Assembly: GCF_000218895.1 (NCBI RefSeq)
Contig: NC_015703.1
Coordinates: 2,245,001 to 2,309,000 of the forward strand
From: Runella slithyformis DSM 19594
GTDB lineage: Bacteria; Bacteroidota; Bacteroidia; Cytophagales; Spirosomataceae
Direction: 5' to 3'
Length of the DNA: 64,000 bases
The position numbers and the translations under genes are program-made. Positions 34,742 through 44,448 of the stretch are shown here, in pieces. Within the stretch, counting starts at the first letter, position 1, and each line of letters opens with the position of its first letter. The notes beneath the pieces are model-generated. The model saw nothing but the letters and a program-made list of their open reading frames with translations, did no database searches and was not told the origin of the DNA.

Positions 34742-35814
34742 CGGTTGGGAGCGGTTACAGGTTCTTCTTTTTTGGGAAATAACAGTGAAGCACCGATGGC
34801 AACGCCCAAAATGCCCACAATGATATACAGCGAATAAACGGTCTTAAAGCCCCACTCTTCCAGGTAATGATGCCCCAGCATTTTAAGGCCGATAAACGAA
34901 AGTAAAACGCCCAGCCCCGGCTTGAGGTAATGGAACTTATCCATGATGCTCGACAGAAAAAAGAACATGGAACGCAGGCCCATGATGGCAAATACGTTGG
35001 AGAAAAAGACGATGTATGGGTCTTTGGTAATGGAGAAAATGGCGGGGATGGAATCAACGGCGAAAATCAGATCCGTAACAGAAATGACGATCACCACCAC
35101 AAAAATGGGCGTAATGTACCATTTGTTGTAGCGTTTGTGGAAGATGAAAAAATGGTCGACTACATTGCGATTGTATACATTCAGGTATTTCGACGCAAAC
35201 TTTACGGCAATATGGCCCTCGGGGTCGATCTCGTCGTCACCTTCTTTCTCAAAAAGAATCTTTCCTCCCGTATACACCAAAAAAGCCCCGAAGATGTAGA
35301 CGATCCACTCAAACCGCTCCAGTAAAGCAGCCCCCACAAAAATGAAGATAAATCGAAGCACTACCGCGCCCGAAATCCCCCAGATCAAGACTTTCTTGTA
35401 GAATTTTTCGTGAACACCGAATGAGCTGAAAATCAAAATGAACACGAAGATATTGTCGGCCGAAAGCGAATACTCGACCAGATAGCCCGTGATGTATTCC
35501 AGCGCCATGTTGTTTTGAAATACTTTTAAGCTGGCTTCAAAATCACCCGGAATAAGCACAACATGCTTGGCATATCGGTCCACGATCTCCTGCAAATGGG
35601 CCATGTCGGAGACATCATGGATGAGGTAGCCGAAATTCTTAATGAAAAAATAAAATCCAATCGACAGAGCCACCCAAATGGCACTCCAGATACCGGCTTC
35701 TTTAAAACTGACGATGTGGCTTTTTTGCTTGGTAAATACACCGAGGTCGACGAGCATTATGAAAATAACAAAGACCGTAAATGCTCCAAAAAATAGAATT
35801 TCGTTCGAAATCAT
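34738..35814 (-). CDS. TerC/Alx family integral membrane protein
   Basis: 358 residues with about nine helices. The family blocks are LVEYSLSADNIFVFILIFS (the NED/DN motif in a helix) and VTDLIFAVDSIPAIFSITKDPYIVF. A charged cytoplasmic loop lies around 195-225. Alx/TerC proteins of this type export or sense metal ions, chiefly manganese, in other bacteria; tellurite resistance is a historical label. No yybP-ykoY-like riboswitch is recognisable in the ~95 nt before the gene. It is coupled to the DUF952 gene. Confidence 0.93.
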   Translation of the reverse strand: MISNEILFFGAFTVFVIFIMLVDLGVFTKQKSHIVSFKEAGIWSAIWVALSIGFYFFIKNFGYLIHDVSDMAHLQEIVDRYAKHVVLIPGDFEASLKVFQNNMALEYITGYLVEYSLSADNIFVFILIFSSFGVHEKFYKKVLIWGISGAVVLRFIFIFVGAALLERFEWIVYIFGAFLVYTGGKILFEKEGDDEIDPEGHIAVKFASKYLNVYNRNVVDHFFIFHKRYNKWYITPIFVVVIVISVTDLIFAVDSIPAIFSITKDPYIVFFSNVFAIMGLRSMFFFLSSIMDKFHYLKPGLGVLLSFIGLKMLGHHYLEEWGFKTVYSLYIIVGILGVAIGASLLFPKKEEPVTAPNR

Positions 35815-35910
35815 CGCTTACGCGTGGGTTAATTGTGGGATGCTTATGGGCTAATAAGCCTCAAACTGCTACCAAAGTTCCGTAGATTCTTCCACAATGA
35901 CAAACGGTTT

Positions 35911-36438
35911 CTATTTGGCCCAGGCGGGCGGAGGGGTTGTTTCATCAAAGAGCTCATCAATGTAATAGGGGCGGCGGGAGCGTTTGTCGCAATCATTGCC
36001 GTTGTCGATGGGGTACAGACAAACGGAATACACTTCGGTATTGTCGGGGTTCATGAGGCTGGCGTAGGTGCCGTCGGCAAATTTCTTTGAGGTATGCAGC
36101 CGGGCCAGATAGCAGTGCGCCAGTTCATGAAATACCAATCCTTCCCGGGTTTGGGGGGTGGCTTCTTTCCAGCAATATTCCTGAATGCCGAGGATAATGT
36201 GCTTTTGACGGGCTTTGACGCCATTGCACATGCCGCAGATGTAGTTTGCATCCGGTTGGGCAAATTCAACGATCAGATTGTCGATCATTAAGTCGATGCC
36301 CCGCAGTTTGGCTTCCCTGACAAATGCCTGCACGTACGGTTCCACTTCAGCAGGGACGCGGTATTCGGGAGTGGCTTCTTTTTTGCAGCTTCCCAAACAG
36401 CCGATCAGACACAAAAGAATAAGGCAGCGCTTTATCAT
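35911..36438 (-). CDS. Putative zinc-binding lipoprotein with HELAH motif
   Basis: 175 residues from MIKRCLILLCLIGCLGSCKK. The lipobox LGSC with Cys18 sets the start, although the frame is open 30 codons more. The mature part contains EGLVFHELAHCYLARLH, a gluzincin-like HExxH motif around residue 110, and several cysteines (YICGMCNG, IQEYCWK, YSVCLYP). This resembles small Bacteroidota lipoproteins annotated as putative metallopeptidases. Activity is not shown. It is probably anchored in the envelope. Confidence 0.8.
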   Translation of the reverse strand: MIKRCLILLCLIGCLGSCKKEATPEYRVPAEVEPYVQAFVREAKLRGIDLMIDNLIVEFAQPDANYICGMCNGVKARQKHIILGIQEYCWKEATPQTREGLVFHELAHCYLARLHTSKKFADGTYASLMNPDNTEVYSVCLYPIDNGNDCDKRSRRPYYIDELFDETTPPPAWAK

Positions 36439-36478
36439 TATTTTTTCGTTAAAAAGATACCTGACAACCCCCGGAAAA

Positions 36479-37195
36479 CTACACCGCTTCCATAAATTCC
36501 CGAATTTCCTCGGCCGAGGCTTTGGCATCTTCCACCATGCCCATGTGACCTGCTTCTTTGAGAATCAGCGTATGAGAATTAGGAGATAATTTAGACAGAT
36601 CAATGTTCTTTTCAAACGAAATGAGTTTATCCTGTTCGCCGAAAATCAACAGCACGGGCAGGTTGGTATCGCGTAGGATAGCCGTACGGTCGGGGCGATT
36701 CATGATGGCCTTAAAGCCGGCAATGACGGCCTCCGTAGGCAGTTGAGCATACTTTTCTACATGGCTTTTGATGACGTCGGGGTTTTCTTTGGCATACGCC
36801 TCACTGTACATATTGGGGGCCGATTGACGAATGAAAGCGGCAGCGCCGTGGGTTTCCATGAACGTCAGCGTCTTTTTTCGCTGCTCGGTTTTGGCTTCAT
36901 CGTCGGCGTAAGCGGTGGAGTGAAATAAGCCGAAGCCCTGCAGCATTTCGGGGTATTTTTCGGCAAAGGCCAATGTTAGATATCCGCCCATGGAATGACC
37001 AATGAGAACACATTTCTTGACACCTGTGTCGCCCAGCCATTCATACAGGCCATCGGCGTATTCTTCAATGCTTTTGTACGTTGTGTCGGTGGAGAAGTCA
37101 GGCGTAAGCACCTGAAAATCTTCAAGAAGAGGCTTGATGTCTTCCCAAATGGAAGCGTCGATGCCGTGGCCGTGAATCAGAACGAGTGTTTTCAT
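36479..37195 (-). CDS. Alpha/beta-fold hydrolase
   Basis: 238 residues. The nucleophile elbow is GHSMGGY (Ser near residue 68) and the oxyanion region is LIHGHGIDASIWEDI. The acid lies in VLLIFGEQDKLIS, and the catalytic His is in LKEAGHMGMVEDA near 221. This is a cytoplasmic member of the Abhydrolase_6 family, size and motif order complete; the substrate cannot be inferred. It lies downstream of clpX on the same strand but behind a likely terminator. Confidence 0.92.
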   Translation of the reverse strand: MKTLVLIHGHGIDASIWEDIKPLLEDFQVLTPDFSTDTTYKSIEEYADGLYEWLGDTGVKKCVLIGHSMGGYLTLAFAEKYPEMLQGFGLFHSTAYADDEAKTEQRKKTLTFMETHGAAAFIRQSAPNMYSEAYAKENPDVIKSHVEKYAQLPTEAVIAGFKAIMNRPDRTAILRDTNLPVLLIFGEQDKLISFEKNIDLSKLSPNSHTLILKEAGHMGMVEDAKASAEEIREFMEAV

Positions 37196-37233
37196 GCTTT
37201 TTGGAGTGGTTTTATAACGTTTATCTAAAACAA

Positions 37234-37259
37234 TAGCCCAACAGACGACTGCGGGCTAT
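37234..37259 (-). terminator. Likely terminator after clpX
   Basis: Minus strand ATAGCCC, 11-nt loop, GGGCTAT, then TGTTTTAG. 25 nt after the clpX stop. Confidence 0.6.
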
Positions 37260-37283
37260 GGTCAAAGATAAGAAAGAATTCGT

Positions 37284-38522
37284 TTAGGCAACTGATTTCA
37301 GCACAAACAGGGAGGAGCGTTCAAACTTCTCGCGGGCATAATCCAGCGTGAGCGTAAACTCCGTCACATCTTTCAGGGAAGGCAGGTCAAACATGGCATC
37401 GGTCATGATGGCCTCACAAATGGACCGCAGACCGCGCGCGCCGAGTTTGTACGATAGGGCCTGCTCCACGATGTATTCGAGTACGTCATCATCAAACGTG
37501 AGTTTGATGCCTTCCATGGTAAACAGTTTCTGGTATTGTTTGGTAAGGGCATTTTTAGGCTCCGTCAGAATCTGACGCAGGGCATCGCCGTCCAATGGAT
37601 TGAGGTAGGTCAATGCCGGCAAACGACCGATGAGTTCAGGAATCAAGCCAAACGATTTCAAGTCCTGCGCGGCCACGTAGCGCAGCAGGTTGCCTTTGTC
37701 AAATATCTCGCCCAAACGACGGTCGTTGGTGAATCCGATCGGACGGGAATTGATGCGTTTGGCAATGTGTCGGTCGATGCCGTCGAAGGCACCGCCGCAG
37801 ATGAAAAGAATATTTTCGGTATTGATCGGAATGAGTTTTTGATCCGGGTGCTTGCGCCCGCCCTGCGGGGGAACATTCACGACCGAGCCTTCCAACAACT
37901 TCAAAAGGGCCTGCTGTACGCCCTCGCCGCTTACGTCGCGGGTGATGGAAGGGTTGTCGCTCTTGCGCGCTATTTTATCAATTTCATCAATGAACACGAT
38001 ACCGCGCTCGGCCGCTTCGGCGTTGTAATCCGCCGCCTGAAGCAGGCGTGTCAGAATGGTCTCCACGTCTTCTCCCACGTAGCCGGCTTCGGTCACCACG
38101 GTAGCGTCGGCAATGCAAAAAGGCACCTGAAGCATTTTGGCGATGGTCCGCGCGAGGTAGGTTTTCCCCGTTCCGGTTTCCCCGACCATGATGATGTTGG
38201 TTTTCTCAATGTATACCTCGTCGTTCGATTTGGGTTGCATCAAACGTTTGTAGTGATTATACACCGCCACCGAAAGCGTCTTTTTCGCTTCATCCTGACC
38301 AATGACGTACTGGTCAAGAAAACGCTTCATTTCGAGGGGTTTGATGAGATTAAACTTGGGTGTGGAGGGTTTTTCCTTTTTCTTTTTAGGATACAATTCT
38401 TCCTGAACTACGCCGTAGCCTTGCTCAATGCAAAAATTACAGATGTGGGCGTCGATACCCGAGAGCAGTAGCTGGACCTCATTTTTCCGTCTGCCACAAA
38501 AAGAACAATTGATTGCTGCCAT
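37284..38522 (-). CDS. clpX: ATP-dependent Clp protease ATP-binding subunit ClpX
   Basis: 412 residues from [13 protein letters not shown]; an alternative start four codons earlier (MTPF) exists. The N-terminal zinc-binding domain uses Cys6, Cys9, Cys28 and Cys31. The AAA+ module has Walker A GETGTGKT (114-121), Walker [11 protein letters not shown], and the pore loop GYVGED. A sensor-2 segment lies in the C-terminal domain ([13 protein letters not shown]). ClpX unfolds substrates and feeds them to ClpP. No clpP or tig gene lies beside it in this window, unlike the common tig-clpP-clpX order. Confidence 0.97.
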   Translation of the reverse strand: MAAINCSFCGRRKNEVQLLLSGIDAHICNFCIEQGYGVVQEELYPKKKKEKPSTPKFNLIKPLEMKRFLDQYVIGQDEAKKTLSVAVYNHYKRLMQPKSNDEVYIEKTNIIMVGETGTGKTYLARTIAKMLQVPFCIADATVVTEAGYVGEDVETILTRLLQAADYNAEAAERGIVFIDEIDKIARKSDNPSITRDVSGEGVQQALLKLLEGSVVNVPPQGGRKHPDQKLIPINTENILFICGGAFDGIDRHIAKRINSRPIGFTNDRRLGEIFDKGNLLRYVAAQDLKSFGLIPELIGRLPALTYLNPLDGDALRQILTEPKNALTKQYQKLFTMEGIKLTFDDDVLEYIVEQALSYKLGARGLRSICEAIMTDAMFDLPSLKDVTEFTLTLDYAREKFERSSLFVLKSVA

Positions 38523-38834
38523 GAAAGGAGTCAAAATGACCTAATGTTTAAAATTTACGTTACAAAGTTAAGTTTTAACAACCACAAAGCCCAATTAGTT
38601 TATCTAACGGACTACGTACTTTGGGGAGAATACGTTGCAACGGCTTCTTTCCTGCCTGCTGAAAATGAGCGCTTTTGAGGCGTTAGAAGCCCTTTTTTGT
38701 ACAAATAGAAATACAACTTACGGAAAATGGGCAAGGCTTACAAAAGAAAAGTTTTGCCTTCCCGTCCTTTGTACGTTACTTTAAAACCCTATTCCGACGG
38801 AAAAGCGTTGGTAAAATCCTCCATCTAAACCTCA

Positions 38835-39530
38835 ATGAAAAATAATTCCTTTTTTCTCCTTGCCCTGCTCGCTCTGACCGCCTGCCAAGGCACCACCGAT
38901 CAAACCAAAAACGCACCTGACAGTGTCGCAACCGTCGCTGCGGTGGGTCAGCCGGAGGGCTCACCGAATAATTTTTACTGTATTCCCGGCGTTCAGGCGG
39001 GCAATGTCAAGGCTAACAGCAGCGAAGCGAGCCTCAGGGCGATGCTGGGAGCGGAAAATGTGGTTCGGGATTCGGTCTACATTGGAGAAGGCTATTACGA
39101 AAAAGGAACGACGCTCTTTAAAGGAACGCCGGAGGAAGCCCAGATCCTGTGGAAAGATACCGTCAACTACGCCAATCCTACGAGCCTAATGATTCGTTCG
39201 GCCAAAGGAGAACCAAGTAAGTGGTTGGTAGACAATGGCGTCGTAATGGGGGTGACGCTGAAAGAAGTGGAAAAGATCAACGGAAAACCGTTCAAAATTT
39301 CGGGCTTTGGCTGGGACTATGGCGGCTTTGCGACCGACTGGCAGCGCGGAAAACTCGCCGGTAAAAAGGAAGCACAGAATCTCGTACTTCGCTTTTATTA
39401 CAACATCGAAGATGACAAACTCGGTGCTATTGCCGATAAAGTATTGGGCGAAGGGCCGTTTTTATCCTCCAACCCTGCCATGCAGCAGCTGAATCCGAAA
39501 GTGGTGGAGATTACGATCGGGTTTGATTGA
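38835..39530 (+). CDS. Hypothetical lipoprotein
   Basis: 231 residues. Lipoprotein signal MKNNSFFLLALLALTACQG with lipobox LTAC (Cys17), then a Thr/Ala/Asp linker to about 45. The mature domain reads IPGVQAGNVKANSSEASLRA, ILWKDTVNYANPTSLMIRS and GVTLKEVEKINGKPFKISGFGWD. The last block resembles the 'bypass/SmpA-like' arrangement where a conserved start-of-helix follows G-T/M-T, but I cannot place it in a family. The ~310 nt before it hold a possible weak promoter (TTTG at 38753, TACTTT near 38777) and nothing else evident. Confidence 0.82.
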   Translation: MKNNSFFLLALLALTACQGTTDQTKNAPDSVATVAAVGQPEGSPNNFYCIPGVQAGNVKANSSEASLRAMLGAENVVRDSVYIGEGYYEKGTTLFKGTPEEAQILWKDTVNYANPTSLMIRSAKGEPSKWLVDNGVVMGVTLKEVEKINGKPFKISGFGWDYGGFATDWQRGKLAGKKEAQNLVLRFYYNIEDDKLGAIADKVLGEGPFLSSNPAMQQLNPKVVEITIGFD

Positions 39531-39542
39531 GGGGAAGCTTGT

Positions 39543-40829
39543 TTATCGTTTCAACATTCGCCGAAAATCGTAGAAAAGTCGTTCAATCAGCCGTAGATCT
39601 TCGGTTACGATTTCTCCCGTGGCGCTCATGCCGTTGCGAAAGGGGAGCTTGCGTTTGGACGAAGTAACAAGTCCTTTCGGAAAAGTAACTTTGAGCAAAT
39701 AAAGGCTGTCTTGGGGCAATTCAGAAATGGCCGTTATTTTGCCTCGGATCGAACCAAATTCCTGAAACGGATAGCCCGGCAGCTTCACGATGACTTCCTG
39801 TCCGCGCTGTACTTTCCCAAAATTGTATTGCCCCAAATGCATTTCACCGTGAAAGCCCGAATTTTGGGGCAATACATAAAACAGTTCCTGTCCTGTTTTT
39901 ACGGTTTGTCCTTCCTGCAAAGGAGCTAAAAAGGCAACTTTGCCGCTTACGGGAGCAATCACTACAAACCGCTGTTTCCACGCTTCAATGTCGCTTTTTA
40001 GGGTATTAATGGCTTGAAAAAGGCTGTTTTTTTGCTCAATACGCGTTTTTGTTAGCTCCAACAGCTCCTGCCGTTTTTGGTTCTGCGCCATTCCGTTGTT
40101 GTTGAAGGCTGTTTGAGCTTGGTCAACCACCTGTTTTTTGGCAATAAAAATACTTTGCGAACGGCGTACCTCCACATCAGCCACCACTTTTTCCTTCTGT
40201 AAACTCCGATTCATTTGAAGGTCGGCTTCTGCCAGCTCTAAATCGCTTTTGTGGTTGATGATTTGCGTGTGAAGGTTACCTTCAAGCAGTTTAAGTTGGG
40301 CAAGATCGTTTTGTAAAGCGGCTTGTTTTTGGTCAAAAACACCTCCATTCAATAATGATTTGGACCGGGTATACATGTCCTGAAACGTTTGAAATGACTT
40401 TTGTAACTCCCCCAATTGAAAATAGAAAGGAATCGGTAATTGATACAGGTTAGCCAAATCGTCGCGCTGAATGCATTTGACCAAAGAGTCTGCCATTACT
40501 GCTGCTGCCACTACCTCGTCCGGGTTGGCGGTACTTTCTAAATAAGCTAAGGGCTGTGCTTTTTGGACGTTATCTCCCTCTTTTGTAAACAGCTTCACCA
40601 ATTTGCCGTCAGATTTGGCATTGGCTGATTTTGGAAAATCATCTCCCACAATGCGCAGAGAGCCTTTGACCAAATCAGGATATTTCACAAACCAACCCAC
40701 AAAGATTAAAGTCAGCAATACAAAGAAAAATACGGTAATGCCCCAACGTACCAACCACGAAGGCGGCTGACTCAAAATTTCATCTACTTCGCTGCTGCGC
40801 AAATGAATGGTATCTATGTGACCCGGCAT
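39543..40829 (-). CDS. HlyD family adaptor of the peptide exporter
   Basis: 428 residues. One helix near the N-terminus (WGITVFFFVLLTLIFVGWFV) is followed by a lipoyl half (SDGKLVKLFTKEGDNVQKAQ), a long coiled-coil hairpin (about 120-285), a second lipoyl half (VIAPVSGKVAFLAPLQEGQT) and a C-terminal beta domain. It is the partner of the C39 ABC exporter immediately upstream (2 nt gap, 40832), and together they form a bacteriocin-type secretion unit. It has diverged strongly from the adaptor at 30042, which belongs to the MacB-type exporters. Confidence 0.93.
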   Translation of the reverse strand: MPGHIDTIHLRSSEVDEILSQPPSWLVRWGITVFFFVLLTLIFVGWFVKYPDLVKGSLRIVGDDFPKSANAKSDGKLVKLFTKEGDNVQKAQPLAYLESTANPDEVVAAAVMADSLVKCIQRDDLANLYQLPIPFYFQLGELQKSFQTFQDMYTRSKSLLNGGVFDQKQAALQNDLAQLKLLEGNLHTQIINHKSDLELAEADLQMNRSLQKEKVVADVEVRRSQSIFIAKKQVVDQAQTAFNNNGMAQNQKRQELLELTKTRIEQKNSLFQAINTLKSDIEAWKQRFVVIAPVSGKVAFLAPLQEGQTVKTGQELFYVLPQNSGFHGEMHLGQYNFGKVQRGQEVIVKLPGYPFQEFGSIRGKITAISELPQDSLYLLKVTFPKGLVTSSKRKLPFRNGMSATGEIVTEDLRLIERLFYDFRRMLKR

Positions 40830-40831
40830 GA

Positions 40832-43132
40832 TTAATTTCCTAATTCCAACTGATTCTTAACCAATTCGTAATACTTACCTTGCTGCTTTGTGAGTTCAGC
40901 ATGGGTGCCTGTTTCTACAATTTCCCCTTTCTCCATTACCACGATTTGATCGGCGTTTTTGACGGTGCTCAATCGGTGGGCTACCACTATTACTGTTCTT
41001 GGCTTCGTTGAACTGCCCTTAAAAAACGCCTCTAAATTTTCCATGATAACGCGCTCATTGTTAGCATCCAGCGAACTCGTCGCCTCGTCAAAGAATAAAT
41101 AGTCGGGGTCTTTGTAAACCGCGCGGGCAATCAAAATACGCTGTTTTTGCCCGCCGCTGATTCCGTTGCCTTCAGCCCCGATTTTGGTATTATACCCCAA
41201 TGGTAATGAATCAATATACTCCTGAATATTTGCCACTTTTACGGCATGAAGGAGTTTTTGAACATCGGGTACTTCGTCGCCTACGGCAATGTTGTTGGCG
41301 ATGGTGTCTGAGAATATAAAGCCATCCTGCAATACGGTACCGCATTGGCTGCGCCATTGACGATGGGGAATAGTGTTTAACCTCTCCCCCAACCCCTCTC
41401 CTTCCCGGAGAGGGGAGTCTAATAAAATTTCTCCTTGCTTAATATCATAAAACCGCAACAGCAACTTCAAAAGTGTCGTTTTACCGCTGCCGCTTGTTCC
41501 TACAATCGCCGTAATTTTTCCCGGGGGAATATGCAGATGGATGTTTTTCAATACCGGCTCATTTCCCGCTCCCGGGTAGGTGAAGGTGAGATTAGATACC
41601 AACAGCCCGCGCGGCGGTGGTGCGCCACTGCGACCGTCCCTAGCCCCCAAAGGGGGAACAATATCTATTCCCCCATTGGGGCGGTTCGACGATTCGACCG
41701 GGGGGCTTTCGTCGTTTAGTGTATTAATCTCATTCAAGCGCTCCAAACTTATCTTGGCGTCCTGCCAGTGCTGTACAAACTGGATCAGTTGCTCTACGGG
41801 GCTATTCATCTGACCTACAATATATTGCAAAGCCATCATTGCCCCCAAGGTAAGCTGACCGTTTACCACCGCCGTAGCGGCCAGAAAGGTAATGACAATA
41901 TTTTTGCCTTCATTTAGAAACATCGCCCCTGCCTGCTGATATTGCCCAATTTCCAGCCCCTTCATACTGAGTTTGAATTGACGCACCTGTAAGTTTTCCC
42001 ATTGCCAGCGTTTGAGGTGCTCGGCATTGTTGAGTTTGATTTCCTGAATACCTGTAATGAGTTGAATCAAGCTGCTTTGGTTTTGGGAGGCCAAGGCAAA
42101 GCGTTTGTGGTCCAGTTGCCGACGATAACGCAGAAAAAACACGATCCAACATGTATACAAGGCGCTGAACAAGGCAAATACTCCAAAAATAGTCAAATGA
42201 TAAGTAGCCAAAACAACACTCAACACCAACAGATTGATTAGGGAGAAAAGGGTATTGAGTGAGGTACCCGTCAAAAAACTCTCAATGCGGCTGTGGTCGC
42301 CGATGCGTTGGAGAATATCGCCCGTGAGTTTGGTATCAAAAAAGGAGATGGGAAGCCGCAGGAGTTTAGCCAGAAAATCAGACAAAATGCTGAGATTGAT
42401 GCGGGTACTGATGTGCAGCAATATCCACGACCGAATAAAGTCAATGGACATTCGCCCCACAAACAGCATCAATTGAGCCGCTAAGACCAAATAGATAAAA
42501 TGCAGATTGTGCGTTTGAATGCCCGTATCTACTACCGATTGGGTTAAAAAGGGCAACACCAACTGTAAAACGCTGCCTACCAACAGCCCCAAGCCCAACT
42601 GCATCCATAGATTTCGATAGCGCCATACATAGCCGTAGAGGTAAGAAAAACTCATTTTACTGCTTTCTCCACTAAGCGAAAGGGTATCTTTATCTTCAAA
42701 GAATTTTGGCGTAGGTTCTAAAAGCAGAGCCACGCCTACTTTTTCTCCGTCTTCAATCGTGGTAGCCCAGGCGGATTCAAATTCGGGGGCAGTATATTTT
42801 AGTAAGCCTTTGGCAGGGTCAGCGACGTAAATTTGATTTTTTTTGATACGATACACCACCACGAAATGCGCTTGGTTCCAATGCACTATGCAGGGAAGCG
42901 GAGCATCAGCCGCTATTTTTTTTAGGGGTGCTTTTACGGCTAACGTGCGAAAACCAATTTGCTCGGCAGCCTGCGCGATTCCCAACAGATTGACACCATC
43001 TTTGCCGATCTCTGACTGCCGCCGTATGGCTTGGATGCTTTGATTGACCCCATGATGATTCACTATCATTCGTAGGCACGTGGGGCCACAATCCATGGCA
43101 TCGTGTTGTTTGTAAAAGGGGAATTTACTCAT
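40832..43132 (-). CDS. C39 peptidase-containing ABC transporter (PCAT) for GG-leader peptides
   Basis: 766 residues. The N-terminal C39 peptidase has catalytic Cys15 in MDCGPTCLRM, His near 93 (HWNQAHFVVVYR) and Asp in VADPAKG. Six transmembrane helices (about 165-440) and an ABC domain follow, with Walker A GTSGSGKTT, signature SGGQKQR and Walker B YLFFDEATSSLD. It should cut precursor leaders after Gly-Gly and export the core; two such precursors lie upstream (46555, 46797). Two stretches unusual for the family are inserted in frame: PPLGARDGRSGAPPPRG before the ABC domain and SPLREGEGLGER inside it. Both are encoded by GC-rich palindromic repeats. Confidence 0.95.
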   Translation of the reverse strand: MSKFPFYKQHDAMDCGPTCLRMIVNHHGVNQSIQAIRRQSEIGKDGVNLLGIAQAAEQIGFRTLAVKAPLKKIAADAPLPCIVHWNQAHFVVVYRIKKNQIYVADPAKGLLKYTAPEFESAWATTIEDGEKVGVALLLEPTPKFFEDKDTLSLSGESSKMSFSYLYGYVWRYRNLWMQLGLGLLVGSVLQLVLPFLTQSVVDTGIQTHNLHFIYLVLAAQLMLFVGRMSIDFIRSWILLHISTRINLSILSDFLAKLLRLPISFFDTKLTGDILQRIGDHSRIESFLTGTSLNTLFSLINLLVLSVVLATYHLTIFGVFALFSALYTCWIVFFLRYRRQLDHKRFALASQNQSSLIQLITGIQEIKLNNAEHLKRWQWENLQVRQFKLSMKGLEIGQYQQAGAMFLNEGKNIVITFLAATAVVNGQLTLGAMMALQYIVGQMNSPVEQLIQFVQHWQDAKISLERLNEINTLNDESPPVESSNRPNGGIDIVPPLGARDGRSGAPPPRGLLVSNLTFTYPGAGNEPVLKNIHLHIPPGKITAIVGTSGSGKTTLLKLLLRFYDIKQGEILLDSPLREGEGLGERLNTIPHRQWRSQCGTVLQDGFIFSDTIANNIAVGDEVPDVQKLLHAVKVANIQEYIDSLPLGYNTKIGAEGNGISGGQKQRILIARAVYKDPDYLFFDEATSSLDANNERVIMENLEAFFKGSSTKPRTVIVVAHRLSTVKNADQIVVMEKGEIVETGTHAELTKQQGKYYELVKNQLELGN
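41379..41420. repeat. Palindromic repeat translated inside the exporter ATPase domain
   Basis: Contains CCCCTCTCC-TTCCC-GGAGAGGGG. On the coding strand it encodes SPLREGEGLGER between the conserved ABC segments GEILLD and LNTIPHRQWR. It looks like a dispersed intergenic repeat that landed in frame. Confidence 0.65.
41598..41710. repeat. Second GC-rich repeat region inside the exporter gene
   Basis: Contains CCCCCAAAGGGGG and CCCCCATTGGGG. It encodes the Pro/Gly/Arg-rich linker between the membrane and ATPase domains, which is longer than is usual for the family. Confidence 0.55.
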
Positions 43133-43717
43133 TGACCGTGCAACGGGTTGTTGGTAGGATTGGCTTCGCCCCAGGTAGCGGTATAGGGGTCATAGCTGCA
43201 TTTGGCAGGTTTGGAGTAGATATTGTTGGGGTCTTGGATATAGGCGCGACAATCGGTGCAGATGTGGTGAAACTCGCAATCTTTACAGACCTCTATTTGG
43301 TCTTTATGGATGTACCATACATCTTTAAATCCCTGCTTTTCAATGGCCTCACGAAGCGTAGTGTCGCGGATGTTGCCGTAACTTTTGGTCATCGAAGGGC
43401 AGTTTTTGATGTTCCCCTCCGCATCTATCGAAATCTTGCGATTTAGGCAGGTGTTGTGTTTTTGGGATTCAGTGAAGGTCGATAGATTGATGGAAAAGTA
43501 GTCTGAACTAATCTGACCACAACATTTTTTAGAGTCAATCACCTGTGGAGTTATGAAAATTTGAGGATTTTCATAACTTGTAAATTTGTCTGCTGAATGT
43601 AATACTATTTTGTTGATACGCTGGTATTTAAGTAATAATATTTCCAAAAATTCTTTTGTCAATGTAAGATTCAATGGCAATATAACATCAATACTTCTTA
43701 TTTTTGAGGTGTCAAAT

Positions 43718-43889
43718 GGCTTTGTTGCATGGATAGACAATGCAGATAAAATACTATATTAAATAGGTTATGTACAATAAATAATTGGACTAAATAGCCT
43801 AAAATAAAGTATTTGAGCAAGAAAAAGCTTCTTTTTTGACGCTATTACCCCATGAAATCTCCATATAATACGAATCATGCAACAAAGCC
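43718..43889. mobile_element. MITE-like element 1 (172 bp, IS903/IS5-like ends)
   Basis: Ends GGCTTTGTTGCATG and CATGCAACAAAGCC, a 14-bp perfect terminal inverted repeat. It is flanked by a perfect 9-bp duplication GTGTCAAAT (43709-43717 and 43890-43898). Ends and 9-bp duplication match the IS903 branch of the IS5 family. It has no coding capacity, so it must have been moved by a transposase elsewhere. Confidence 0.9.
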
Positions 43890-43978
43890 GTGTCAAATTT
43901 GCAAAAAATAGACTCTAAAATTTCGGTAGATATATTTGATTTATAGCACCTTAATTCTATGTATTTACAGCCAATATC

Positions 43979-44090
43979 GGCTTTGTTGCACGAATATTTA
44001 TAAATACCTGAAAATTAAATATTTAGAAATTTGACATTATTTTGCAACTAATTGATATACAGCACATTATTCGATTCATGCAACAAAGCC
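43979..44090. mobile_element. MITE-like element 2 (112 bp, same ends)
   Basis: Ends GGCTTTGTTGCACGAAT and ATTCATGCAACAAAGCC (one mismatch in 17). Flanked by the 9-bp duplication GCCAATATC (43970-43978 and 44091-44099). The interior does not visibly match element 1, so the two are separate deletion derivatives. Confidence 0.9.
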
Positions 44091-44448
44091 GCCAATATCA
44101 TTTAATTGTGTAATAATTTTAAAAATAGAATCTATTTCAATATCATCTATTTCAATAATAGCATTCGATACGATTCCTGCAAAATCCCACTCTAAATTAA
44201 TGCCTGGAAATCGATTAATTTCATTGGTGAAAAAACCAAGTTCATTGCGAATTAAAAAATCAAAATATTCATCAATGACCTCATCATGTTGGTTTTTGTA
44301 CTTTTTTTTAATTGCTTTTATATCTTGATTTTTATATAAAGTAAGTATCTCAAAAAGAGCCTCAGTTATAAAATATATGTCTCCTCTTTGCAGGTCACAA
44401 ATAATAGATCTTTGAGTACCTTTTGTTAGCATGCAACATGCAAATAAT

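Noticed and set aside
34738-35910. A manganese (yybP-ykoY) riboswitch ahead of the TerC/Alx gene
   Set aside because: Only about 95 nt separate the gene from its neighbour, and no such fold could be recognised.
37536-38471. A 311-codon plus-strand frame
   Set aside because: Antisense to clpX, which is certain from its motifs.
43718-44090. CRISPR-like or regulatory repeats, because the same end sequence occurs four times
   Set aside because: The four copies are two inverted pairs bounded by 9-bp duplications, which is the mark of transposed elements.
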